A stretch of DNA of 64,000 nt from DATLLN01 sp963809205 (GTDB lineage Bacteria; Actinomycetota; Thermoleophilia; Gaiellales; JAICJC01), in NCBI GenBank assembly GCA_963809205.1, contig CAWEIS010000014.1:69625-133624 (forward strand), written 5' to 3'. Positions 41,382 to 50,215 of this stretch are shown here, piece after piece. Below the pieces are notes generated by a model. That model was not told the DNA's origin. It worked only from the letters and a program-made list of their open reading frames with translations, and ran no database searches. The position numbers and the translations under genes were made by a program. Every line of letters starts with the position of its first letter. Within the stretch, counting starts at the first letter, position 1.

Positions 41382-41865
41382 CGCGGCGCTGCTTCCCGGT
41401 GTCGGGATCGGCAACCGAGACCTCGCCAACGCTCGCCAGGATCGGCAGCGGCGCGGCGCGGCAGACCGTCATGCCCTCGGCCAGCTGCTGATCGGTCAGG
41501 CCGGCGGCCAGCGTGACGTGCGGCAGCCAGACTCCGGGCCGGTAATCCGGCCATACGTCCTCGCACGCCGACTCCAGCACCGCCTGCTCCTCGACCAGCC
41601 GCCGGGTCGGCGCCACGGTCAGGAACAGGAATCCGCCGTCGCCACCGAATACCCCGGGGCCGACCAGCTGCAGCGACTCACCGCGCATCGCCGCGACGCC
41701 GCCTGGCACCACGCGATCGGCGACCACCAGCGTGACGTGCGGCTGGTGCCTGCGGTGCGTATGCGTCGCCAGCGACGGGACCCCGGCGTCCTCGAGCGCG
41801 TTCCAGAGCCCGTGAACGATGCGCTCCGCGCGATCGTCGAGCAGCAGGATGACGCCCTCGGCCAC
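41377..41865 (-). CDS. 2H phosphoesterase / 2'-5' RNA ligase-family protein
   Basis: 162 residues with the two HxT motifs of the 2H superfamily: HQPHVTLVVADR and WLPHVTLAAGLTD, about 75 residues apart. Such proteins are RNA 2',3'-cyclic phosphodiesterases or ligases (ThpR-like); the exact activity is unknown. GTG start at 41865, 1 nt before the aroA stop. The stop codon TAA is inside palindrome B, so the last residues (KQRRV) border the repeat. Confidence 0.82.
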   Translation of the reverse strand: MAEGVILLLDDRAERIVHGLWNALEDAGVPSLATHTHRRHQPHVTLVVADRVVPGGVAAMRGESLQLVGPGVFGGDGGFLFLTVAPTRRLVEEQAVLESACEDVWPDYRPGVWLPHVTLAAGLTDQQLAEGMTVCRAAPLPILASVGEVSVADPDTGKQRRV

Positions 41866-41866
41866 G

Positions 41867-43168
41867 TCAGGCGCTGACCGAGGCGAGCCGCTCGGCGAAG
41901 TCCGGGAAGCTGACGGCCAGCGCCTCCGCGCCGTCGATCACCACGCCCTGCTGCGAGCAGACCCCGGCGACGGCGCCCAGCATCGCGATCCGGTGGTCGC
42001 CCGCGGCGTCGATCCGGCCGCCCCGCAGCCGGGTCGGGACGCCGGTCACTCGGAAGCCGTCGTCCAGCGCCTTGACGTGCGCGCCGACGGCGCGCAGGGC
42101 GTTGACCACGGTGGCGATGCGGTCGCTCTCCTTGACCCGCAGCTCGCCCGCGCCGCGGATCACGGTCGTCCCCCGCGCGAAGCTGGCGACCAGCACGATC
42201 AGCGGCAGCTCGTCGATCAGCGACGGCACCAGCTCGGGCTCGACCTCCGTCGCGACCAGCTCGGCCTGCCGTACCTCGATGTCGGCGACCGGCTCGCCGC
42301 CCGCCCAACGGCGGCCGAACAGCCCGACGCGGGCGCCCATCCGCTCGAGCACGGCCAGCATGCCGGTGCGCGTCGGGTTGATGCCGACGCCCTGGATGGT
42401 CAGGTTGGAGCCGGCCAGCACGCAGCCCGCGGCGATGAACGGCGCCGCCGACGAGAAGTCGCCCGGCACCTCGATCCCGTCCAGGTCGAGGCGGGTGACC
42501 GGCGAGATCGAGACCCGACCCGGCCGTCGGTCGACCGGCACGCCGGCCCGGCGGAGCATCCGCTCGGTGTGGTCGCGGGTGGGGATCGGCTCCTCGATCG
42601 TGGTCACACCGTGTTCGGCGAACAGTCCCGCGAACAGCAGGCACGACTTGACCTGCGCCGACGCGACCGGCAGCCGGTAGGAGATCGGCTGGGTGTGCGC
42701 AGCGCCGGTGATCCGCACCGGCGGCAGCCCTCCGGTGGTCTCGATCGCGACGCCCATCTCGGCCAGCGGGTCGGCGACGCGCCTCATCGGCCGGCGGCGG
42801 ATGCTCTCGTCGCCGTCCAGCGTGAACGTGCCCTGCTGGCCGGCCAGCAGGCCCGGCAGCAGGCGCATCAGCGTACCGGCGTTGCCGACGTCGATCGCGC
42901 CCTCCGGCGCGCGCAGCCCGCGGAGCCCGACGCCGTCGATCACCAGGGTGGTCTCGTCCGGCCGCTCGATGGGCACGCCCATCGCCCGGAACGCCTCCAC
43001 CGTCGAGAGCGTGTCCGCCGAGGAGCCGAACCCCTCCACGCGCACGCGGCCGTCGGCCAGTGAGCCCAGCATCACGCTGCGGTGACTGACCGACTTGTCG
43101 CCGGGCACGGTCAGCCCGCCGAACAGCCCGCCCGCCGGCCCGACGCGAAGCTCCGCACCGTCAGGCAT
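41867..43168 (-). CDS. aroA: 3-phosphoshikimate 1-carboxyvinyltransferase (EPSP synthase)
   Basis: Sixth step of the shikimate pathway. 433 residues: GGLTVPGDKSVSHRSVMLGS (active-site Lys), DVGNAGTLMRLLPGLLAGQ, RPMRRVADPLAEMG and GELRVKESDRIATVVNAL. The NAGTLMR rather than NAGTAMR spelling with Leu is seen in several Gram-positives. ATG at 43168 overlaps tyrA by 8 nt; aroF-tyrA-aroA are one operon for chorismate and tyrosine supply. Confidence 0.97.
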   Translation of the reverse strand: MPDGAELRVGPAGGLFGGLTVPGDKSVSHRSVMLGSLADGRVRVEGFGSSADTLSTVEAFRAMGVPIERPDETTLVIDGVGLRGLRAPEGAIDVGNAGTLMRLLPGLLAGQQGTFTLDGDESIRRRPMRRVADPLAEMGVAIETTGGLPPVRITGAAHTQPISYRLPVASAQVKSCLLFAGLFAEHGVTTIEEPIPTRDHTERMLRRAGVPVDRRPGRVSISPVTRLDLDGIEVPGDFSSAAPFIAAGCVLAGSNLTIQGVGINPTRTGMLAVLERMGARVGLFGRRWAGGEPVADIEVRQAELVATEVEPELVPSLIDELPLIVLVASFARGTTVIRGAGELRVKESDRIATVVNALRAVGAHVKALDDGFRVTGVPTRLRGGRIDAAGDHRIAMLGAVAGVCSQQGVVIDGAEALAVSFPDFAERLASVSA

Positions 43169-44252
43169 CGATCGCTGAGGTAGCGATGGCGCCGTAGCCC
43201 TGAGCGTCGAGCAGCTGGACGGCGCGCTGCGCCTCCGTCTCCCCGGCGATCGTGACCACGATCGTGCCGCCGCGGTCGGGCGACATGTGGTGCAGCTCGA
43301 AGTCCTCGATGTTGATGCCGTCGGCGCCCAGCGCCTGGGCGATGCCCGAGATCACGCCCGGCCGGTCGGGCACGTGGACGCGCACGCGGAACAGATCCTC
43401 GGGCGTGGCCGGGTAGGCGGCGTCCAGCAGGCGCCGGCGGTGGCCGGAGGCGTCGGCGATCCAGCGGGCGACGTAGCCGGCATCCTCGCGCTCCAGGGCC
43501 CGAGCCAGGTCGTCCAGCCGGCGGCCGTACTCGCGGAGCCCGTCCAGCAGCGCCTCCCTGTTGTCGAGGAAGATGTCGACCCAGATCCGCGGGTTGGCGC
43601 CGGCGACGCGGGTCATGTCGCGGAACGACCCGCCGACGGCGGCCAGCGGGTCATGCCCGTCCACGCGCCCGGCGCCGGCCTGGTTGACCAGCGTGTTGGC
43701 GATGGCGTGCGGCAGATGGCTGGTCAGCGCGACCAGCCGGTCGTGCGCTCCTGGATCGATCGCCACCGGCCGGGCTCCCAGCGACGACACGAAGCCGTGC
43801 AGGCGCCGGTAGCCCTCGGGATCGGTGGCCGCCACCGGCGTCAGGAAATACGTCGCGCCGGCGAACAGATCGCCGCGGGCGTTGGCGACGCCGCGGGCCT
43901 CGGAGCCGCACACCGGATGGCCGCCGCAGAACCGGGGGTCGCCGCCGACGGCCTCCACCAGCCGCGCCTTGGTCGAGCCGACGTCGGAGACGACGCAGCT
44001 CTCCGGAGCGGCGGCCAGCGCCGCCGTCACCAGCGTCGGCAGCTCGGCCACCGGGCCGCACACAAACGCCAGCTCGGCGCCGTCCAGCACCTCGGGCAAG
44101 GCCGTCGAGAAGTCCGACACGGCGCCCCGTTCGCGGCCGACGACGCCGGCCTCCGGGTCGCTGTCGAATCCGGCAACATGATGACCCTCGGCGGTCGCGG
44201 CCAGCGCCAGCGAGCCCCCGATCAGGCCCAGGCCGGCGACAGCGATCCTCAT
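43161..44252 (-). CDS. tyrA: Prephenate dehydrogenase with C-terminal ACT domain
   Basis: Oxidises prephenate to hydroxyphenylpyruvate for tyrosine. 363 residues: NAD fold IAVAGLGLIGGSLALAA, CGGHPVCGSEARGVANARGD (His/substrate site), LTSHLPHAIANTLVNQAG (catalytic His). Residues 290-363 form an ACT domain (RVRVHVPDRPGVISGIAQAL), the usual amino-acid sensor for feedback by tyrosine. ATG overlaps the DAHP synthase stop by 4 nt. Confidence 0.95.
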   Translation of the reverse strand: MRIAVAGLGLIGGSLALAATAEGHHVAGFDSDPEAGVVGRERGAVSDFSTALPEVLDGAELAFVCGPVAELPTLVTAALAAAPESCVVSDVGSTKARLVEAVGGDPRFCGGHPVCGSEARGVANARGDLFAGATYFLTPVAATDPEGYRRLHGFVSSLGARPVAIDPGAHDRLVALTSHLPHAIANTLVNQAGAGRVDGHDPLAAVGGSFRDMTRVAGANPRIWVDIFLDNREALLDGLREYGRRLDDLARALEREDAGYVARWIADASGHRRRLLDAAYPATPEDLFRVRVHVPDRPGVISGIAQALGADGINIEDFELHHMSPDRGGTIVVTIAGETEAQRAVQLLDAQGYGAIATSAIDA

Positions 44253-45619
44253 GGCCGGGTGTCCGCGGCCGCCTGCATCAGCTCGGCCAGCTGGAACGCC
44301 AGGTCGAGCGACTGCCGGGCGTTCAGCCGCGGGTCGCAGAGCGTGGAGTAGTTGACGTTGAGCTGATCCTCGAGCACGGCCTCCGATCCGCCCAGGCACT
44401 CGGTGACGTTGTCGCCGGTGAACTCGAGGTGCACGCCGCCCGGCCACGTCTCCTGCCCGCGGCAGGCCATGAAGAAGCCCTGAATCTCGGCCAGGATGTC
44501 CTCGAAGCGGCGGGTCTTGTACCCGCTCGGTGTGCGGAACATGTTCGCGTGCATCGGGTCGCATACCCAGACAACGGGGTGGCCGGCGTCCGCCACTGCC
44601 GTCAGTAGCGGCGGCAACAGCTCCACCACCTGGTCGGCGCCCATCCGTGAGATGACGGTCAGCCGGCCGGCCGTGCGGTCGGGGTCGAGCACCTCGCACA
44701 GCGCGACCAGGTCGGCCGGCGACGTGCTGGGACCGGCCTTGACACCGATCGGGTTGTGGACGCCCGAGAAGAACTCGACGTGGGCGCCGTCCAGCTGTCG
44801 TGTGCGGTCGCCGATCCAGAGCATGTGGGCCGAGCAGTCGTACCAGTCGCCGGTCAGCGAGTCGCGGCGGGTCAGGCTCTGCTCGTAGTCGAGCAGCAGG
44901 CCTTCGTGGCTCGTCCAGACGTCGACCTCGTGCAGCTGCCGCTCCGCCGCCAGGTCGATCCCGCATGCCGCCATGAAGCGCAGCGCCCGCTCGATCTCGG
45001 TGGCGATCGTCTCGTAGCGCCGGCCCTCCGGCGACGTGGCGACGAACTCCTGGTTCCAGAGATGCACCTGGGTGAGGTCGGCGAAGCCGCCCTTGGTGAA
45101 TGCCCGCAGCAGGTTGAGCGTCGCAGCGGACTGGTGGTAGCCCTGCAGCATCCGCTGGGGGTCGAACGTCCGCGCCGCGGCCGTGGGCTCGTCGCCGTGC
45201 AGCATGTGCCCGCGGAACGTCGGCAGCTCGACGCCGTCCACCAGCTCCGTCGGGCTGGAGCGCGGCTTGACGAACTGCCCGGCGATGCGGCCGACCTTGA
45301 CCACCGGCAGCATCGAGCCGTACGTCAGCACCGCGGCCATCTGCAGGATGATCTTCAGCCGCTCGCGGATGCTGACCGCCGAGAAGTCCGCGAAGGACTC
45401 TGCGCAGTCGCCGGCCTGTAGCAGGAAGCCGCGACCCGCCGACACCTGCGCCAGCGACTCTCGCAGCTGGCGCGCCTCGCCGGCGAACACCAGCGGCGGC
45501 ATCGCGGCGATCCGCTCGCGCACAACATCGGCCTCGGCCTGGTCGGGCCAGACCGGCTGGTGGAGCGCCGCGTGCTCGCGCCAGGAGGCGGGAGACCAGG
45601 TGGAAGGGGCGGTTGCCAT
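44249..45619 (-). CDS. aroF: Class II 3-deoxy-7-phosphoheptulonate (DAHP) synthase
   Basis: First step of the aromatic pathway (PEP + erythrose 4-phosphate). 456 residues of the plant/actinobacterial type II family: LLQAGDCAESFADFSA, GRIAGQFVKPRSSPTE, SHEGLLLDYEQSLTR and VCDPMHANMFRTPSGYKTR. Start ATG at 45619 (MATAPSTWSPASWRE); a TACACT box lies 9 nt upstream. Divergent from trpS, so aromatic synthesis and Trp-tRNA charging share one regulatory region of 40 bp. Confidence 0.95.
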   Translation of the reverse strand: MATAPSTWSPASWREHAALHQPVWPDQAEADVVRERIAAMPPLVFAGEARQLRESLAQVSAGRGFLLQAGDCAESFADFSAVSIRERLKIILQMAAVLTYGSMLPVVKVGRIAGQFVKPRSSPTELVDGVELPTFRGHMLHGDEPTAAARTFDPQRMLQGYHQSAATLNLLRAFTKGGFADLTQVHLWNQEFVATSPEGRRYETIATEIERALRFMAACGIDLAAERQLHEVDVWTSHEGLLLDYEQSLTRRDSLTGDWYDCSAHMLWIGDRTRQLDGAHVEFFSGVHNPIGVKAGPSTSPADLVALCEVLDPDRTAGRLTVISRMGADQVVELLPPLLTAVADAGHPVVWVCDPMHANMFRTPSGYKTRRFEDILAEIQGFFMACRGQETWPGGVHLEFTGDNVTECLGGSEAVLEDQLNVNYSTLCDPRLNARQSLDLAFQLAELMQAAADTRP

Positions 45620-45628
45620 GGGACGGTC

Positions 45629-45634
45629 AGTGTA
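45629..45634 (-). promoter_or_regulatory. Putative -10 element of the aroF-tyrA-aroA operon (TACACT)
   Basis: TACACT on the minus strand, 9 nt before the ATG at 45619. Shares a 40-bp divergent promoter region with trpS. Confidence 0.4.
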
Positions 45635-45644
45635 CCGAGGGCGA

Positions 45645-45650
45645 TAGGAT
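45645..45650 (+). promoter_or_regulatory. Putative -10 element of trpS (TAGGAT)
   Basis: TAGGAT, 9 nt before the trpS ATG, with no Shine-Dalgarno sequence between; probably leaderless or nearly so. Confidence 0.38.
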
Positions 45651-45659
45651 CCTCCGCTC

Positions 45660-46637
45660 ATGGCACGCGTCTTCTCGGGCATCCAGCCGACCGGCACCAA
45701 GCACCTGGGTAACTACATCGGCGCCATCCGCCAGTACGTTGCCGATCAGGACAAGGGTGAGGCTTTCTACTGCGTCGTCGACCTGCACTCGATCTCGGTG
45801 CCGTACGACCCGGACACGCTGCACGAGAACACGCTGGACACCGCGGCGACGCTGCTGGCGGCCGGCCTCGACCCCGGGCGCTGCACGCTGTTCGTGCAGA
45901 GCGACGTGCCGGAGCACGCCTACGGCGCGTGGCTGCTGGGCGCCGTTGCCACCTGGGGCGAGCTGCGGCGGATGACCCAGTTCAAGGAGAAGAGCGAGGG
46001 CCAGGAGTCCGTGTCCGTCGACCTGTTCGCCTACCCGGTGCTGATGGCGGCCGACATCCTGCTCTACCGCGCCGACCGCGTCCCGGTCGGCGACGACCAG
46101 CGCCAGCACCTCGAGCTGGCGCGCAACCTCGCCCAGCGCTTCAACAACCGCTTCGGCGAGCTGTTCCCGGTGCCCGACGCCGCGATCCCCGCCGAGGGCG
46201 CGCGGATCATGGATCTCCAGGAGCCGACCCGGAAGATGTCAACCACCAACGGGACGCCACAGGGCACGGTGCTGCTCTCGGACCCGCCCGAGGTGGTCGC
46301 CAAAAAGATGCGCTCGGCCGTCACCGACTCGGGGCGGGAGGTGCGGCGCGGCGAGGACAAGGAGGGGATCGCCAACCTGATCGGCATCCTCGCCATCGCC
46401 ACCGACCGCACCCCCGAGCAGGTCGAGGCGGAGTACGACGGCGCCGGCTACGGCCAGTTCAAGGGCGATGTCGCGGATGCCGTCGTCGAGTGGCTGCGGC
46501 CCATGCGCGAGCGCTATCTGGAGCTGCGCGCCGACGAGTCGGAGCTGCGCTCCGTGCTCGCGCGCGGCGCCGAGCATGCCCAATCCGTCGCCGCCCCGAC
46601 GCTCGCCGAGATGCGCCACCGCATGGGCTTCAGTTAG
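45660..46637 (+). CDS. trpS: Tryptophan-tRNA ligase
   Basis: Class I aminoacyl-tRNA synthetase of 325 residues. Starts MARVFSGIQPTGTKHLGNYI, where TKHLGNY is the HIGH-type motif; VGDDQRQHLELARNLAQRF and the KMSxS motif as PTRKMSTTNG are seen. Serine-to-threonine in KMSTT is a known variant. Divergent from the aromatic operon, followed 40 nt later by the VOC dioxygenase gene. Confidence 0.97.
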   Translation: MARVFSGIQPTGTKHLGNYIGAIRQYVADQDKGEAFYCVVDLHSISVPYDPDTLHENTLDTAATLLAAGLDPGRCTLFVQSDVPEHAYGAWLLGAVATWGELRRMTQFKEKSEGQESVSVDLFAYPVLMAADILLYRADRVPVGDDQRQHLELARNLAQRFNNRFGELFPVPDAAIPAEGARIMDLQEPTRKMSTTNGTPQGTVLLSDPPEVVAKKMRSAVTDSGREVRRGEDKEGIANLIGILAIATDRTPEQVEAEYDGAGYGQFKGDVADAVVEWLRPMRERYLELRADESELRSVLARGAEHAQSVAAPTLAEMRHRMGFS

Positions 46638-46664
46638 CGCCGAAGCGGCGTTTGACGGGTCGGC

Positions 46665-46670
46665 TACGCT
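46665..46670 (+). promoter_or_regulatory. Putative -10 element of the VOC gene (TACGCT)
   Basis: TACGCT, 7 nt before the ATG at 46678; predicts a leaderless mRNA. A TTGACG at 46652 is too near (7-nt spacer) to be its -35. Confidence 0.38.
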
Positions 46671-46677
46671 GCGGGTC

Positions 46678-47601
46678 ATGAAGCTCGAAGGCCTGCATCA
46701 CATCACCGCGATCACCGGCGACGCGCCCCGGAACGTCGAGTTCTACGCGGGCACACTCGGCCTGCGGATGGTCAAGAAAACGGTCAACCAGGACGATCCG
46801 ACCGTCTACCACCTGTTCTACGGCGACGAGCACGGCAGCCCCGGCGCCGACCTGACGTTCTTCGAGTATCCCGGCGCGGTGCGCGGCCGGGCCGGCGCCG
46901 GCATCGTGCACCGGATCGTCTGGCGGGTGGCCTCGCCCGAGGCGATCGACTTCTGGGAGGCGCGCCTGGCCGACGAGGGCACTGCGACCCAGCGCACCGA
47001 CGACGGCCTGCGGTTCGCGGATCCCGAGGGACTCGACCACGAGCTGGTCGTCGGCCTGCACGGCGACAAGGGCCTGGCGGCCGAGCATCCCGACATCCCG
47101 GCGGAGCTGGCGCTGCAGGGGTTCCACGGGGTCCGCGCCTACAGCGCGAGCCCGGACCGGAGCACGGGCCTGCTGGAGGACGCGATCGGCTTCCACCGCG
47201 ACGGCGAGGGCTGGGAGCTGCGCGGCGACGACCGCGGGTCGACGTACGTGTACGACGAGCCGCCGGCCGAGTCGGGGATCCCCGGCGCGGGCACCATCCA
47301 CCACGTGGCGTGGGCGTCCCGGATCGACGAGCTGTCCGACTGGCGGACCCGCGTCCAGCAAGGTGGCGCCCGGCCGACCGATCTGATCGACCGGTTCTAC
47401 TTCCGCTCGATCTACTTCCGCGAGCCGAGCGGCGTGCTGTTCGAGATCGCGACGATCGGCCCAGGCTTCGCCACCGACGAGGATCAGGATCACCTGGGCG
47501 AGCGGCTGTCGCTGCCGCCCGCGTTCGAGCACTTGCGCAACCGGCTGGAGCCGGTGCTGACGCCGCTGCCCAACCCACGCGCCGCCCAGCACTCAGGCTA
47601 A
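46678..47601 (+). CDS. VOC-family ring-cleaving dioxygenase (MhqO/glyoxalase type)
   Basis: 307 residues with two vicinal-oxygen-chelate modules: LEGLHHITAITGDAPRNVEF with GADLTFFEYPG, and GTIHHVAWASRIDELSDW with REPSGVLFEIATIGPGF. Metal ligands (His, His, Glu) are in place in HHIT, HHVAW and FEIAT. Members act on hydroquinones/catechols or as thiol-dependent detoxification enzymes; substrate not known here. Its end overlaps the convergent rluB by 9 bp. Confidence 0.85.
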   Translation: MKLEGLHHITAITGDAPRNVEFYAGTLGLRMVKKTVNQDDPTVYHLFYGDEHGSPGADLTFFEYPGAVRGRAGAGIVHRIVWRVASPEAIDFWEARLADEGTATQRTDDGLRFADPEGLDHELVVGLHGDKGLAAEHPDIPAELALQGFHGVRAYSASPDRSTGLLEDAIGFHRDGEGWELRGDDRGSTYVYDEPPAESGIPGAGTIHHVAWASRIDELSDWRTRVQQGGARPTDLIDRFYFRSIYFREPSGVLFEIATIGPGFATDEDQDHLGERLSLPPAFEHLRNRLEPVLTPLPNPRAAQHSG

Positions 47602-48282
47602 GCGCAGGGCGGCGACCTCCTCCCCGGTAAGCGGCCGCCAGAGGCCTGGCGCAAGCGTGCCCAGCTCGAGCGGTCCGTACGCGGTGCGGTGCAGGCGGCG
47701 CACGGGATGCCCGACGGCCTCGCACATGCGCCGCACCTGGCGGTTGCGGCCCTCGTGGATCACCAGCTCGAGTCGTCCGGCCTCCAAGCGCCGAGCGCGG
47801 GCCCGCGCCGTCGGCCCGTCGTCCAGCTCCACCCCGTCCGCCAGCCGGCGGAGCGCCTCGGGAGAGGGATCGCCCTCCACGTCGGCGACGTACGTCTTGT
47901 CCACCCCGTGCCGCGGGTGTGCGAGCCGGTTGGCGAGCTCGCCGTCGTTGGTCAGGAGCAGCAGGCCGGTCGTGTCGCGGTCGAGCCGGCCGACCGGGTA
48001 CACGCGCTGCTGCGATTGGACGAGGTCGAGCACGGTGCGCCTGCGCTGCGGGTCGCTGGCCGTCGTCACCACGCCGGACGGCTTGTGAAGGATCAGGTAC
48101 GCGAGCTCCTGCGGGGCGACCGGACGGCCGTCGACGGCCACCAAGTCGCCGTCGCCGACCGCGGCGCCCAGCTCCCCCACCTCGCCGTTGACCGTCACGC
48201 GCCCGGCGCGGATCAGCTCGTCGACGGCGCGGCGCGACCCGAGGCCGGCGGACGCCAGGTAGCGGTTAAGCCTGACCGGCAC
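47593..48282 (-). CDS. rluB: 23S rRNA pseudouridine synthase, RluB family
   Basis: 229 residues: N-terminal S4 RNA-binding domain (RLNRYLASAGLGSRRAVDEL) and the pseudouridine synthase core with catalytic Asp in YPVGRLDRDTTGLLLLTNDG, plus GRNRQVRRMCEAVGHPV. Starts 17 nt inside the end of scpB. The scpA-scpB-rluB block is conserved across Gram-positives. Confidence 0.94.
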   Translation of the reverse strand: MPVRLNRYLASAGLGSRRAVDELIRAGRVTVNGEVGELGAAVGDGDLVAVDGRPVAPQELAYLILHKPSGVVTTASDPQRRRTVLDLVQSQQRVYPVGRLDRDTTGLLLLTNDGELANRLAHPRHGVDKTYVADVEGDPSPEALRRLADGVELDDGPTARARARRLEAGRLELVIHEGRNRQVRRMCEAVGHPVRRLHRTAYGPLELGTLAPGLWRPLTGEEVAALRLA

Positions 48283-48847
48283 GCTGGTCGGCGACCAGGT
48301 GCAGCCGGGCGCGCAGCGCCTGGTGGTCGGACTCGGTCAGCTCGAACTGCGTGAGCGCGGGCAGCGCCTCGTCGTCCTCCAGCCCGAACGTCCGCCGGAA
48401 CACCGTCGTCGTCCGGTAGACGACCGGGTTGCCCGGCGTGTCGGCGCGGCCGGCGTCCTCGATCAGCCCGCGCTCCAGCAGGTTGGCCACGGCCGAGTCG
48501 GAGGCGACGCCGCGGATGCGTGCGATCTCGGGGCGCGACACCGGCGACAGGTAGGCGACGATTGCCAGCGTCTCCAGCGCCGCCTGGCTGAGCCCGCGGG
48601 CGGGCGGGCGCTCCATCAGCCGTGCGCAGACGTCGGCGGTGTCGGGCGACGCGCGGAAGCCGTAGCCGCCTGCCGCCTTCTCGAGCACGACGCCCGACCG
48701 CTCCTCGCAGTAGCGGTCGAGCAGCGCATCCAGCGCCCGCTCGACGCGCTCGGGCGGCGACTCGGTCAGCGTCGCCAGCTCGCCCAGCGACAGCGGCTCG
48801 GTGCTGATGAACAGCAGCGCCTCGACGGAGCGGGTCAGCTCGCTCAC
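48266..48847 (-). CDS. scpB: Segregation and condensation protein B
   Basis: Kleisin partner that binds ScpA and SMC. 193 residues from the GTG at 48847 (VSELTRSVEALLFISTEPLS): two winged helices, with GYGFRASPDTADVCARLM, SQAALETLAIVAYLSPVSRP and ARIRGVASDSAVANLLERGL being the family hallmarks. GTGA overlap with scpA. Its partner SMC is encoded at 6981-10537 in this window. Confidence 0.95.
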   Translation of the reverse strand: MSELTRSVEALLFISTEPLSLGELATLTESPPERVERALDALLDRYCEERSGVVLEKAAGGYGFRASPDTADVCARLMERPPARGLSQAALETLAIVAYLSPVSRPEIARIRGVASDSAVANLLERGLIEDAGRADTPGNPVVYRTTTVFRRTFGLEDDEALPALTQFELTESDHQALRARLHLVADQRAGQA

Positions 48848-49584
48848 GCGATCGCCCGCTCGGCGCCGGCGACGGCGACCACCCGAATCGGGCCGAACGT
48901 CTCGGCCTGCTCGCCCGCGACCTCGCCGCGCTTGACGAGCTCGAGCACGGCCAGGAACGCCGCGGCCTGGGACAGCCGGTCGAGCCCGTGCACCGCCTCG
49001 TCGAACGCGAAGCCACGGCGATCGCGGAGGATCGAACGGAACCGCTCGAGGAACACGTCGACCGACACCAGCGGGCGCCGCACCGACGAGACGTCGATCG
49101 GCGGCGGCGGCACCAGCAGCGTGTCCACGGCCTCGGCCAGCCGCCACGGATCCTCGCTGAACTCCAGCATCAGCGGCGCCGGACGCGGCGGCGCCAGCGG
49201 GGCAGGGCCGAGCCGGAAGATGCGGGGCGTCTGGGCCGCGCGGTCGCGGAGCCAGCCCGCGGCGCCCTGGAAGCGGCGGTACTCGATCAGCCGCGCGAAC
49301 AGCTCGGCCTCGGCCTGTTCCGGCGTCAGCTCCTCGATCTCGTCGTCCGACGGGAACAGCAGCCGCACCTTGATCTCGAGCAGCGCGGCGACCAGCACCA
49401 GGAACTCACTGGCCGACTCCAGGTCGAGCTCACCGCGCTCGTAGGCGCGCTCGACGTAGGCGGCGATGATCTCGGCGATCGGCACCTCGGCCAGCTCGAC
49501 CTCTTCGCGCAGGATCAGCGCGAGCAGCAGATCGAACGGCCCCTGGAAGACGTCGAGGTCGAGCTCGAGATCGGCGACGATCAT
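48844..49584 (-). CDS. scpA: Segregation and condensation protein A (kleisin)
   Basis: Bridges the two SMC heads. 246 residues: LDVFQGPFDLLLALILREEV and FLVLVAALLEIKVRLLFP at the N-terminal (neck-binding) half, acidic linker, and a C-terminal winged helix (SQAAAFLAVLELVKRGEVAG). ATG at 49584 with a TAGAAT box exactly 6 nt upstream, so the operon mRNA is predicted to be leaderless. Confidence 0.94.
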   Translation of the reverse strand: MIVADLELDLDVFQGPFDLLLALILREEVELAEVPIAEIIAAYVERAYERGELDLESASEFLVLVAALLEIKVRLLFPSDDEIEELTPEQAEAELFARLIEYRRFQGAAGWLRDRAAQTPRIFRLGPAPLAPPRPAPLMLEFSEDPWRLAEAVDTLLVPPPPIDVSSVRRPLVSVDVFLERFRSILRDRRGFAFDEAVHGLDRLSQAAAFLAVLELVKRGEVAGEQAETFGPIRVVAVAGAERAIA

Positions 49585-49590
49585 CGAGGC

Positions 49591-49596
49591 ATTCTA
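49591..49596 (-). promoter_or_regulatory. Putative -10 element of scpA-scpB-rluB (TAGAAT)
   Basis: TAGAAT on the minus strand, exactly 6 nt before the scpA ATG, one of the best matches to the -10 consensus in the window. Confidence 0.45.
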
Positions 49597-49633
49597 GGGC
49601 GGCGGTCAGACGGCTCGTGTGGTGGCATGAGGG

Positions 49634-50215
49634 CTAGCCCGAGCTGAGCTCCGGCCCATACGCCTTGCGGTAGATGTCGCGCAGGTCGTGGATCGAGTCC
49701 AGGTAGTCACGGGTCTCGGCGAACGGGATCGCCACCGGCTGCCCGTGCGGCGTACGCTCGATCCACTGATCGACGTTCGCCTGGCCGGCGTTGTACGCCG
49801 CGAGCGCCAGGTCGGAGCCGTTCGGCTCGCCCCGGTACTTGTTCATCAGGTGCCGCAGGTACCAGCAGCCGTAGCGGACGTTCAGGTCGGGGTTGAGCAG
49901 GTCGGTCGCGGGATCGAACTGCGTCCCTCCGGTGTGGATGGCGATCCCCTCGGCCGTGTCGGGCAGCAGCTGCATCAGGCCGACCGCGCCGGCGTGCGAC
50001 CGCGCCGACGCCTTGAACCGCGACTCCTTGTAGATCACCGCGGCCACCAGGTCGGGCGGCAGGTGGTACTGCTTCGCGTACCCGGTGACCTGCGTCTGGT
50101 AGTCCAGCGGATACCAGAGACGGAGCCACCAGGCGGGCTGCAGCTGGTGCACGGCGGCGGCCGACAGGGCGGCCACCACGGCGAGCACGGCGAAAGTCGC
50201 GCCGGCCCGCCTCAC
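49634..50215 (-). CDS. Membrane-anchored lytic transglycosylase (Slt/GH23)
   Basis: Cleaves peptidoglycan glycan strands to anhydromuropeptides. 193 residues: a signal/anchor helix (TFAVLAVVAALSAAAVH), then the GH23 fold with catalytic Glu in AAVIYKESRFKASARSHAG, AVGLMQLLPDTAEGIA and DLALAAYNAGQANVDQW. GTG start overlaps the coaE stop (GTGA). It closes the rpsA-coaE operon, an arrangement seen in other actinobacteria. Confidence 0.9.
   Translation of the reverse strand: MRRAGATFAVLAVVAALSAAAVHQLQPAWWLRLWYPLDYQTQVTGYAKQYHLPPDLVAAVIYKESRFKASARSHAGAVGLMQLLPDTAEGIAIHTGGTQFDPATDLLNPDLNVRYGCWYLRHLMNKYRGEPNGSDLALAAYNAGQANVDQWIERTPHGQPVAIPFAETRDYLDSIHDLRDIYRKAYGPELSSG

Noticed and set aside
46652..46657. 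TTGACG as a -35 box before the VOC gene
   Set aside because: Only 7 nt separate it from the TACGCT hexamer, far too near for a sigma70-type promoter.
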